DNA of 43,741 bases. Origin: Clostridiales bacterium (GTDB lineage Bacteria; Bacillota; Clostridia; Lachnospirales; Lachnospiraceae). The notes under the pieces are model-generated. The model made no database searches. It worked only from the letters and a program-made list of their open reading frames with translations, and was not told the origin of the DNA. The DNA is taken from positions 1-43,741 of the forward strand of contig JAQXIP010000029.1 of NCBI GenBank assembly GCA_029007845.1, written 5' to 3'. The position numbers and the translations under genes were made by a program. Of the stretch, positions 1 through 9,259 are shown piece after piece (position 1 is the stretch's first letter; each line of letters begins with the position of its first letter).

Positions 1-1
1 C

Positions 2-583
2 GAATATCTGGATGTGGTCAATAACCAGGAAAATGAGGCGCTTGGCCAGCGAAGCGTTCCATTTGGCAGGGAATTGTATATTGAGCGGGATGATTTTATG
101 ATTGAGCCGCCTCAGAAATATTTCCGCCTGTTCCCGGGAAATGAAGTCCGGCTTATGAACGCTTATTTTGTAACGTGCCAGGATTATGTAACGGACGAAA
201 ATGGCCGCGTGACGGAAGTACACTGCACGTATGATCCGGAGACAAAGAGCGGCAGCGGTTTTACCGGAAGGAAAGTAAAAGGAACCATTCACTGGGTAGA
301 AGCAACGAATGCGGCAAAAGTGGAAGTCCGTCTCTATGAGAATATTGTAGATGAGGAAAAGGGTGTTTACAACGAAGATGGAAGCCTGAACCTGAATCCA
401 AACTCATTGACGGTATTACCGGAATGTTATGTGGAGCCTTGTGTTTTAGAGGCAAAACCACTGGATTCTTTCCAGTTTGTACGCAATGGTTATTTTTGTG
501 TAGATAGTAAAGATTCAAAAGAAGGCGCACCGGTATTTAACAGGATTGTTTCACTAAAGAGCTCTTACAAACCGTCAAAATAG
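2..583 (+). CDS. glnS: Glutamine-tRNA ligase, C-terminal part (5' truncated by window edge)
   Basis: The reading frame is open to the left edge, so only about the last 193 residues are present. The enzyme charges tRNA-Gln with glutamine in the cytoplasm. The visible part matches the beta-barrel anticodon-binding domain of GlnRS: it has the segment VPFGRELYIERDDFM, then RLFPGNEVRLMNAYF, then GRKVKGTIHWV and the terminal DSFQFVRNGYFCVD. The catalytic Rossmann domain with HIGH/KMSKS lies outside the window. The GTG at position 14 is an internal codon and not a start. A 13-nt gap separates it from the DUF2225 gene, so the two are probably co-transcribed. Identity is quite sure from the C-terminal domain alone. 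Confidence 0.93.
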   Translation, partial: EYLDVVNNQENEALGQRSVPFGRELYIERDDFMIEPPQKYFRLFPGNEVRLMNAYFVTCQDYVTDENGRVTEVHCTYDPETKSGSGFTGRKVKGTIHWVEATNAAKVEVRLYENIVDEEKGVYNEDGSLNLNPNSLTVLPECYVEPCVLEAKPLDSFQFVRNGYFCVDSKDSKEGAPVFNRIVSLKSSYKPSK

Positions 584-596
584 GGAGGGCATAACG

Positions 597-1457
597 ATGG
601 GGATTTTTTCCGGGTTGGAAAGTTTTGGTCTTGGAAAACTGAACAAAACTACAATTTATGATGAGGATAAAAAAACAGATCAGGATAAAAAAACAGATCA
701 GGATACACCACAGGCAGCGAAAGCAAAGCATGTAGTGACAGAGGATGAGCTTTTGTTCGATAAAAGTTACAGTTGTCCGATTTGCGGAGAAACTTTTAAA
801 TGTAAAATGGTGCGGACCGGGAAGGCAAAGCTTCAGGGCGCTGATCTGGATCTGCGTCCAAAATACGAAATGATAGATGTATTAAAGTATGATGCAATTG
901 TATGTCCGAATTGCGGGTATGCGGCTCTGAACCGTTATTATAATTATATCACCGCAGGCCAGGCAAGACTGGTTAAGGATCAGATCTCAATTAGTTTTAA
1001 AGGCCTGCCGGAATATGGCAATGTGTATACCTATGAGGATGCCATTAACCGCCATAAGCTATCGTTAATCAGTACGATCGTTAAGAAAGCCCATTCGAGT
1101 GAACGGGCATATAACTGCCTGAAACTGGCATGGCTGTACCGGGGTATGGCAGAGAGCCTCTCAAAGGAGGATCCTTCTTATCAGCAGAAATTGACAGCCT
1201 GTAAAAAAGAAGAGAAGGAATTAATTCAGAATGCATATGAAGGATTTGTACATGCTTTTTCAACGGAAGGTTTTCCAATGTGCGGCATGGATCAGCATAC
1301 GATGGAATATCTGATTGCGAGTCTTGCAATGCAATGTGGGAAATATGAGGATGCGGTTCGCATGGTATCCCGGATCATTACATCCAGGGATGCCAGCGAA
1401 CGCACCAAAGAAAAAGCCCGTGTTCTAAAAGAAAAGCTGGTAGAGGCTAAGAAGTGA
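597..1457 (+). CDS. DUF2225 family protein with N-terminal zinc-ribbon cysteines
   Basis: 286 aa, cytoplasmic, no signal peptide or membrane segment. After a charged linker of about 50 residues comes CPICGETFKCK, and about 40 residues later CPNCGY; the paired CxxC motifs suggest a zinc ribbon. The rest is helical and TPR-like (AYNCLKLAWLYRGMAE, YEDAVRMVSRII). This is the pattern of the DUF2225 family found widely in Clostridia, whose function is not known. The linker contains an in-frame tandem duplication (665-700) that encodes KKTDQD twice. The start ATG follows GGGAGGGC with suitable spacing. The stop codon directly abuts the stop of the convergent DUF6062 gene. The family call is fairly sure; no biochemical role can be given. 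Confidence 0.8.
   Translation: MGIFSGLESFGLGKLNKTTIYDEDKKTDQDKKTDQDTPQAAKAKHVVTEDELLFDKSYSCPICGETFKCKMVRTGKAKLQGADLDLRPKYEMIDVLKYDAIVCPNCGYAALNRYYNYITAGQARLVKDQISISFKGLPEYGNVYTYEDAINRHKLSLISTIVKKAHSSERAYNCLKLAWLYRGMAESLSKEDPSYQQKLTACKKEEKELIQNAYEGFVHAFSTEGFPMCGMDQHTMEYLIASLAMQCGKYEDAVRMVSRIITSRDASERTKEKARVLKEKLVEAKK
665..700 (+). repeat. In-frame 18-bp tandem duplication inside the DUF2225 gene
   Basis: Two exact copies of an 18-nt unit beginning GGATAAAAAAACAG lie head to tail at 665-682 and 683-700. They encode a doubled Lys-Lys-Thr-Asp-Gln-Asp in the linker before the zinc ribbon. Each unit has a run of seven A, so slippage could change the copy number or shift the frame. Confidence 0.9.
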
Positions 1458-2189
1458 TTAGGATTCCTCTTGTGGCAGGATGCTGTTTGTCTTGGTCATG
1501 GACCGGGGCAGGGCATCCTGCGAGTTTTTCCACGGAGCATCTGCGTTACGGTAATCAAATTTGTCCCGGAACCATTCCAGATCAGAAAGCACCCGCTTCA
1601 TATTGTCCAGATAAAGGTGGTTCAGGTCATCAAGAAAATCATTTAATATCGAACCGGATAACTGGGAAGGTGCCATCTCATAGAGCATCCCGTAATGCGC
1701 AGTGCAGAAGCCTTTAGAGTGGCGGAAGGTTTCCCGGAAATCAGACTCGTTTTTGTACAGATATAATATCGTGACAAGATACCGGTCAAATGTCTGATGG
1801 ATCCGGTCACAGACAAAACAGCTCCCGGACAGACGGGAAAGATATGCACCAAGGTTTCCTTTCGGGGAATCCTTTTTTCGGAATAAGCCGGCGGAAGCCG
1901 GTTTTTTTTCTTTTTGAAAGGTTTCCACATCTTTGATGACCTTGCTCATATGGGTGCTTAGCATCAAGGTAAGACCGAGGCGGTTCTGGCTGGCATACAT
2001 CTGTTTCAGATGCTTCTCACAAAAGCCCATCTCATCGGTTACCGCCCTGATATCGTCTTCCATATAGCTTGGTCCCATCGTATAGTCGATGGCGGCTTTC
2101 TCCAGTTCATGGTACATGACACATACCGGGCACTCGCAGTCCTTTGCAAACGCATCATTAACCGGAATTGTATATAATTTCTCTTTCAT
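1458..2189 (-). CDS. DUF6062 family protein with duplicated CxxC...CxxH pattern
   Basis: 243 aa, soluble, no signal peptide. I place it in the DUF6062 family from its overall pattern, which begins with a CECPVC block after a short N-terminal strand. Two similar modules are visible. Module one has CPVC (C20, C23) and FCEKH (C57, H60). Module two has CFVC (C124, C127) and FCTAH (C162, H165). Each would give a 3Cys-1His metal site, so the protein looks like an internal duplication of a metal-binding helical unit. A Lys/Pro-rich linker at about residues 92-111 joins them. A strong AGGAGGG ribosome site precedes the ATG. It is convergent with the DUF2225 gene with no spacer and divergent from groES. 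Function unknown; redox or metal-related roles are only a guess. Confidence 0.7.
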   Translation of the reverse strand: MKEKLYTIPVNDAFAKDCECPVCVMYHELEKAAIDYTMGPSYMEDDIRAVTDEMGFCEKHLKQMYASQNRLGLTLMLSTHMSKVIKDVETFQKEKKPASAGLFRKKDSPKGNLGAYLSRLSGSCFVCDRIHQTFDRYLVTILYLYKNESDFRETFRHSKGFCTAHYGMLYEMAPSQLSGSILNDFLDDLNHLYLDNMKRVLSDLEWFRDKFDYRNADAPWKNSQDALPRSMTKTNSILPQEES

Positions 2190-2223
2190 CTTTGGCGTAA
2201 CCCTCCTTTTTTCTCTTATCTCA

Positions 2224-2252
2224 AGTATACCATATCTGCATCCTGCATGCTA
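2224..2252 (-). promoter_or_regulatory. Probable extended -10 promoter for the DUF6062 gene
   Basis: On the minus strand TATACT lies at 2229-2224 and is preceded by TGG, an extended -10. The -35 candidate TAGCAT (2252-2247, 17-nt spacer) is poor. It would give a leader of about 30 nt before the gene start at 2189. Confidence 0.4.
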
Positions 2253-2351
2253 CAAATTAAGAAAACCGAAGAAAAAAAGAGAAAAAATGAGATAAGATGA
2301 GATAATAAAAAGAAATAAAGGAAATATAATGAAATAGAGAGTGCGAAAAAG

Positions 2352-2379
2352 TTGCATTTCCACATAAAAATGCTAATAT
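2352..2379 (+). promoter_or_regulatory. SigmaA promoter of groESL
   Basis: TTGCAT at 2352-2357 and TAATAT at 2374-2379 are separated by 16 nt, with an extended -10 TGC just before. The predicted start point at about 2386 places the CIRCE operator immediately downstream, the usual HrcA-repressed layout. Confidence 0.75.
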
Positions 2380-2390
2380 AAGACTAACGG

Positions 2391-2417
2391 TTAGCACTCG
2401 ATAAAAGTGAGTGCTAA
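2391..2417 (+). promoter_or_regulatory. CIRCE operator (HrcA binding site)
   Basis: A perfect inverted repeat TTAGCACTC (2391-2399), 9-nt spacer, GAGTGCTAA (2409-2417). This is the exact CIRCE consensus, bound by the heat-shock repressor HrcA, so groESL should be HrcA-controlled. The hrcA gene itself is not in the window. Confidence 0.97.
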
Positions 2418-2463
2418 TAACAAGGAAAAAATGATGCATGAGAATTGAAATGGAGGAATTATT

Positions 2464-2748
2464 ATGAAGTTAGTACCATTAGGTGACAAGGTTGTATTAA
2501 AACAGTTAGAAGCAGAAGAAAAGACAAAATCCGGCATCGTATTACCAGGAAGTGCACAGGAAAAGCCACAGGAAGCAGAAGTAATCGCAGTTGGACCTGG
2601 CGGTGTGGTTGACGGCAAGGAAGTAGAGATGCAGGTTAGCGAAGGTGATAAGGTAATCTACCAGAAATATGCTGGAACAACCGTAAAATTAGACGGTGAG
2701 GAATACATGATTGTAAAACAGAGTGATATTATCGCAAAAGTTCAGTAA
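2464..2748 (+). CDS. groES: Co-chaperonin GroES (Hsp10)
   Basis: 94 aa, the normal GroES length. It forms the heptameric lid of the GroEL folding chamber in the cytoplasm. Visible hallmarks are [21 protein letters not shown] at the N-terminus, the mobile-loop region [21 protein letters not shown], and the C-terminal strand [10 protein letters not shown]. An AATGGAGGAATT ribosome site precedes the ATG. It is the first gene after the CIRCE operator and lies 44 nt upstream of groEL. There is nothing unusual in the sequence. Confidence 0.98.
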   Translation: MKLVPLGDKVVLKQLEAEEKTKSGIVLPGSAQEKPQEAEVIAVGPGGVVDGKEVEMQVSEGDKVIYQKYAGTTVKLDGEEYMIVKQSDIIAKVQ

Positions 2749-2771
2749 TGAAAATAATAAATGTCAAATAG

Positions 2772-4415
<1,644 letters not shown>

Positions 4416-4455
4416 GATAGAGCGTATTCATTAGGAATGCATCAGTACGATAGGC

Positions 4456-4493
4456 AAAGCCCTTTTCACTATTGTGGAAAGGGCTTTCTTTTT
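4456..4493 (+). terminator. Rho-independent terminator of groESL
   Basis: AAAGCCCTTT (4456-4465) pairs perfectly with AAAGGGCTTT (4478-4487) and is followed by CTTTTTT. It lies about 40 nt after the groEL stop. Confidence 0.9.
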
Positions 4494-4521
4494 TCATAAA
4501 AAGCATTGGAGGAATAAACGA

Positions 4522-5019
4522 ATGGAAAACTACGCAGAAGCATTAATTAAGGGGAAGGTCACCGCATTGACAAGATGCATCCAGATCTTCGGGATGCTCT
4601 TCGGATTTGTGGCAGCTACCGCACTGATCGCCACGGGAAGTATTGTGCTTGCGCCACTGGGGCTTATCCTGATTTTTTTGATGTTTTATTATCTGCCAAA
4701 CTTAAGCCGGATCGAATATGAGTATATCTATTGTGACGGGCAGATTGATTTTGACCGGATTACCAACGGGGACAAGAGAAAAACCGTGAAAAGAATTGAT
4801 GTGAAAAATGCGCTTTTAATTGCACCTTACGATGCCCCGGAACTGAACCAGTACAGTGGCTGTGCCAAGAAAAAATTCATATCCGGCAATCTCGAACGGA
4901 TGTATGTGATCGTGCTGCAGGAAGAAAAAGGAAATCTGGCAATCTATTTTGAGCCTTCGGATAAAATGATGGAACTGATGGCATTTCGCTGTGGACACCG
5001 GTTTATCAAGAAAGCATAA
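4522..5019 (+). CDS. DUF6106-like small membrane protein
   Basis: 165 aa from the ATG at 4522, which has GGAGGAATAA upstream; the longer open frame from 4474 runs through the groEL terminator and is rejected. A hydrophobic N-terminal third (about residues 15-60: RCIQIFGMLFGFVAATALIATG, then IVLAPLGLILIFLMFYYLP) gives two membrane helices joined by a short turn. A soluble domain follows with a beta-rich pattern (YEYIYCDGQIDFDRI, NALLIAPYDAPELNQY, ERMYVIVLQEEKGNLAIYFEPS). The layout fits DUF6106 of Lachnospiraceae and resembles membrane-anchored PH-like proteins. Function unknown. It sits between the groEL terminator and the guaB promoter and is probably monocistronic. Confidence 0.65.
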   Translation: MENYAEALIKGKVTALTRCIQIFGMLFGFVAATALIATGSIVLAPLGLILIFLMFYYLPNLSRIEYEYIYCDGQIDFDRITNGDKRKTVKRIDVKNALLIAPYDAPELNQYSGCAKKKFISGNLERMYVIVLQEEKGNLAIYFEPSDKMMELMAFRCGHRFIKKA

Positions 5020-5037
5020 GAAGGATTGCAAACAGGG

Positions 5038-5067
5038 TTGACAAGGTAATTTATCATGGTATATACT
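5038..5067 (+). promoter_or_regulatory. SigmaA promoter of guaB
   Basis: TTGACA (5038-5043), 18-nt spacer, TATACT (5062-5067). It would give a leader of about 40 nt before the guaB start. No purine or guanine riboswitch fits in so short a leader. Confidence 0.75.
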
Positions 5068-5109
5068 TGATGAAATACACAAAAAATTAACAAAAGAAAG
5101 CGAGGATAA

Positions 5110-6576
<1,467 letters not shown>

Positions 6577-6593
6577 ACAAGTCTACTGATGTA

Positions 6594-6637
6594 GAAAAAA
6601 CCGGGGGAAAACCGCATTGCAGTTTCCTCCGGTTTTT
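6594..6637 (+). terminator. Rho-independent terminator of guaB
   Basis: AAACCGGGGGAAA at about 6597-6610 pairs with TTTCCTCCGGTTT at 6623-6636 (one G-T wobble), loop about 12 nt, ending in a T run. The A run ahead of it would also allow termination from the other direction. Confidence 0.85.
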
Positions 6638-6694
6638 ATGCGGGAAGCAAAGCAGCTTTCGTGGAGAAGATAAGCCAGGGAAGGAAGAGATACC

Positions 6695-7423
6695 ATGAGT
6701 GGCCGCAAAAGAAAAAGAGTGACAAAAAACCAGCATAAAAGTAGAATCCGCTTTCTGACCGCTGTTGGAACGGCTGTAATTATTGGAACGGTGTTAATCG
6801 GCGGGTTTTGTATGATAGCCGGTCATATCTTTCACCGGGAACCGGCGGAGGTGTTTGGTGCACTGGCGGCAACGAAGAAGGTGGAAAAACCGGAAATCAC
6901 AGAGGAGCTGCTTACACCGAATCCATATTCAAGACCACAGCTGGAACTTCAAAAGGTAAAAGGAGTTGTGGTTCATTACACCGCCAATCCGGGGACGGAT
7001 GCAGAGGATAACCGGAATTATTTTGAAGGACTGAAGGATTCCCATAAGACCTATGCCAGCAGCCATTTTATTATTGGACTGGATGGAACGATTATTCAAT
7101 GCATTCCTCTTGATGAACAGGCATATGCTTCTAATAAGCGGAATGTTGATACCATATCCATTGAGTGCTGCCATGAAGAGAAAAACGGAAAATTCAATGA
7201 ACAAACCTATGATTCCCTTGTAAGGCTGGCCGCCTGGCTGTGCGGAACCTACAATCTGAAAGAGGAAGGGATTATCCGCCACTATGATGTAACCGGAAAA
7301 GACTGTCCAAGATATTTTGTAAAGCATGAGAAAAAATGGACCGCTTTCAAGGACGATGTATTTGTATATATTGATGAGCACGCAATTCATGACGAGAACG
7401 AAGATACAGGAGAAAAACCATGA
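6695..7423 (+). CDS. N-acetylmuramoyl-L-alanine amidase (Amidase_2 type), membrane-anchored
   Basis: 242 aa. Cleaves the amide between muramic acid and the peptide stem of peptidoglycan. A very basic start (SGRKRKRVTKNQHK) precedes one transmembrane helix at residues 20-43, giving an N-in anchor with the enzyme outside. The catalytic domain follows at about 88-225. The zinc ligands expected for PGRP/AmpD-like amidases are visible: H94 in VVVHYTAN, H196 in IIRHYDVTG and C204 in GKDCPRYF. SSHFIIGLDGTIIQCIP is the usual central strand. The GGAAGG-type ribosome site lies about 10 nt upstream. Its stop overlaps the HAD gene start (ATGA). Role in wall remodelling or recycling is inferred. Confidence 0.85.
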   Translation: MSGRKRKRVTKNQHKSRIRFLTAVGTAVIIGTVLIGGFCMIAGHIFHREPAEVFGALAATKKVEKPEITEELLTPNPYSRPQLELQKVKGVVVHYTANPGTDAEDNRNYFEGLKDSHKTYASSHFIIGLDGTIIQCIPLDEQAYASNKRNVDTISIECCHEEKNGKFNEQTYDSLVRLAAWLCGTYNLKEEGIIRHYDVTGKDCPRYFVKHEKKWTAFKDDVFVYIDEHAIHDENEDTGEKP

Positions 7424-8211
7424 TTAAATTAGTTGCATCCGATCTGGATGGTACCCTTGTACCAGACAGCACCGATCAGATTAACCCGGAAATCTATGAC
7501 CTGGTTATGAAGCTAAAGAAAAAAGGCATCCGGTTTGTGGCAGCCAGTGGAAGGCAGTATAAAAGTATCCGCCGTCTGTTTGCACCGGTGGCAGATGATA
7601 TTTTTTATATTGCTGAAAGCGGCGGAGTGCTTCGGGATGCAAAGGAAATGTATTTTGCAGATGCAATCCCAAAGGAGCGGATTCGGGAATTGGTAGACGA
7701 CATCCGTAGAATAGAAGATACCGATATTATGCTGTGTGGTGTCGATAATGGGTATTGTGACAGCCCGGACTCTTACCTATATCACTGGATGACAGAATCC
7801 TACCAATATGATATGATAGCAGTAAGCAATCTGCCGGAGGATATCAAAGAGCCGGTGGTAAAAGTATCCATGTTTCATCCAAAATGTGCTGAAGAAGCAG
7901 CAGCCAGGGCATTTACTCCAAAGTGGCAGAAAACGATGCAGGTAAGCTGTTCCGGCGTGAACTGGATGGATGTGATGAATGCTTCCACCCATAAAGGGCA
8001 TGCGCTTGGGTGCCTTCAGGAACGTCTCGGAATTGCTCCGGAAGAAACAATGGTATTTGGGGATAACACCAATGACCTTACGATGCTTTCCCAGGCCTAT
8101 CATAGCTATGCCATTGGAAATGCCCGTGAAGAAGTGAAGCAGTGTGCCCGTTTTCAGGCGGATACCTGTGCCAATGACGGGGTAATCAAGGTGCTTCGGA
8201 CCTTGTTATAA
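7420..8211 (+). CDS. Cof-type HAD-IIB family sugar/nucleotide phosphatase
   Basis: 263 aa. Motif I DLDGTL (nucleophile D8, general acid D10), motif II AASGR, and motif IV GDNTNDLTML with its aspartates are all present. The central C2B cap at about residues 85-190 places it in HAD-IIB (Cof/YbiV-like). These enzymes hydrolyse small phosphorylated metabolites; the substrate cannot be read from the sequence. The start overlaps the upstream amidase by 4 nt, so the two are translationally coupled. Confidence 0.9.
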   Translation: MIKLVASDLDGTLVPDSTDQINPEIYDLVMKLKKKGIRFVAASGRQYKSIRRLFAPVADDIFYIAESGGVLRDAKEMYFADAIPKERIRELVDDIRRIEDTDIMLCGVDNGYCDSPDSYLYHWMTESYQYDMIAVSNLPEDIKEPVVKVSMFHPKCAEEAAARAFTPKWQKTMQVSCSGVNWMDVMNASTHKGHALGCLQERLGIAPEETMVFGDNTNDLTMLSQAYHSYAIGNAREEVKQCARFQADTCANDGVIKVLRTLL

Positions 8212-8249
8212 TTCGCACGTTGTTTTTAATGAAAAGGGGGTTCGGACAA

Positions 8250-8729
8250 ATGAAAAAAACAGATTATTTATCCTGGGATGAATATTTTATGGGGATTGCC
8301 ATGCTGTCAGCAGAGAGAAGCAAAGATCCGAATACCAGTGTAGGTTCGGTTCTTGTCAGTGAGGATAACAAAATCCTGTCACTGGGGTATAACGGCATGC
8401 CGATTGGCTGTTCCGATGATGAATTCCCATGGGAACGGATTGGAGAGCCTCTTCATACAAAATATCTGTATGTGTGTCATGCGGAGCTGAATGCGCTTCT
8501 CAATTACAGTGGTTCGAGCATGAAAGGAGCCAGACTGTATACAACCTTATTTCCGTGTAACGAATGTACGAAAGCGCTGATCCAGGCGGGAATCAAAGAA
8601 GTGATCTTCTTAAATGATAAGTATTCTGACAGTGATTCGGTAATTGCGGCAAAACGGATGATGACGGCAGTTGGAATCGTGTTCCGGGCTTACCAGCCTT
8701 CCGGAAAGCAGATTACCCTTAACGTGTAA
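8250..8729 (+). CDS. dCMP deaminase (deoxycytidylate deaminase)
   Basis: 159 aa from the ATG at 8250, preceded by AAAAGGGGG; the in-frame ATG at 8229 has no ribosome site. It converts dCMP to dUMP, feeding dTMP synthesis. The zinc site and catalytic residues are clear: CHAE (H77, E79) and PCNEC (C103, C106). SKDPNTSVGSVLV and YNGMPIGCSDDEFPW are typical of the dCMP deaminase/ComEB group. It lies 38 nt after the HAD gene and ends the amidase-HAD-deaminase transcript at a terminator. In some Bacillota the homologue sits in the comE operon; here no competence genes are adjacent. Confidence 0.92.
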   Translation: MKKTDYLSWDEYFMGIAMLSAERSKDPNTSVGSVLVSEDNKILSLGYNGMPIGCSDDEFPWERIGEPLHTKYLYVCHAELNALLNYSGSSMKGARLYTTLFPCNECTKALIQAGIKEVIFLNDKYSDSDSVIAAKRMMTAVGIVFRAYQPSGKQITLNV

Positions 8730-8732
8730 CGA

Positions 8733-8773
8733 AAAACACCGATCAGCTAAAAATAACTGACCGGTGTTTTCTT
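8733..8773 (+). terminator. Terminator after dCMP deaminase gene
   Basis: AAAACACCGATCAG (8733-8746) pairs with CTGACCGGTGTTTT (8757-8770) with a single mismatch, loop 10 nt, ending in T's. The A-rich left arm makes it potentially bidirectional, and it could also stop the leftward cold-shock transcript. Confidence 0.85.
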
Positions 8774-8867
8774 GTTAAATCCGTCGCCACATTATAACTT
8801 TTAAAATATCTGCCTATTTGGGAATAATGCTTCTATCTATAAAAATTAGAATGATTTAAGCAATTGA

Positions 8868-9065
8868 TTATAACTTAACTACGTTTGCTGCCTGAGGGCC
8901 TTTCTCTCCTTCGATTACATCGAATTCAACTTCTTCGCCTTCTTCTAATACTTTGAAGCCGTCCATCTGTAAAGCAGAGAAGTGAACGAAAACATCGTTT
9001 CCGGATTCATCAGAGATGAAACCAAAGCCTTTTTTTGCATTAAACCATTTTACAGTACCTTTCAT
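8868..9065 (-). CDS. Cold-shock protein, CspA family
   Basis: 65 aa, a single cold-shock domain. It binds single-stranded RNA/DNA and acts as an RNA chaperone. RNP1 KGFGFI and RNP2 VFVHF are intact, and [17 protein letters not shown] is the family signature. The start is the ATG at 9065 because AGGAGGC lies just before it; the longer frame from 9122 reads through the leader. Isolated minus-strand gene with its own promoter. Confidence 0.97.
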   Translation of the reverse strand: MKGTVKWFNAKKGFGFISDESGNDVFVHFSALQMDGFKVLEEGEEVEFDVIEGEKGPQAANVVKL

Positions 9066-9131
9066 TACAAAAAGCCTCCTACATAAAATAAATAAAAAAT
9101 TGTTTCTGGTGTGAAGCATCACACCAAAATC

Positions 9132-9160
9132 AATGTATCATACTATTGGTGGAAAGTCAA
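9132..9160 (-). promoter_or_regulatory. Promoter of the cold-shock gene
   Basis: On the minus strand TTGACT (9160-9155), 17-nt spacer, TACATT (9137-9132). The predicted start point is near 9125, giving a leader of about 60 nt, shorter than the long thermosensing leader of enteric cspA. Confidence 0.55.
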
Positions 9161-9191
9161 TTGCAATCTCCCCTTATTTTGGAAAAACTGG

Positions 9192-9220
9192 TTACAGTAT
9201 ACGGTCTTTCATGTTATACT
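9192..9220 (+). promoter_or_regulatory. Promoter of the M16C protease gene
   Basis: TTACAG (9192-9197), 17-nt spacer, TATACT (9215-9220) with extended -10 TGT. Likely drives the protease gene and perhaps era and the genes after it. Confidence 0.7.
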
Positions 9221-9259
9221 ATAGAATAAGTGTAAGGAAAAGAAAGGAAGTTTCGTAAT

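Noticed and set aside
1454-1717. 87-codon plus-strand frame after the DUF2225 gene
   Set aside because: Lies antisense in the DUF6062 gene, overlaps the DUF2225 stop and lacks a ribosome site.
2257-2350. A/G-rich stretch with GAGATAA repeats before groES
   Set aside because: Low-complexity purine tract with imperfect repeats; no regular unit spacing, so not called as a repeat array or CRISPR.
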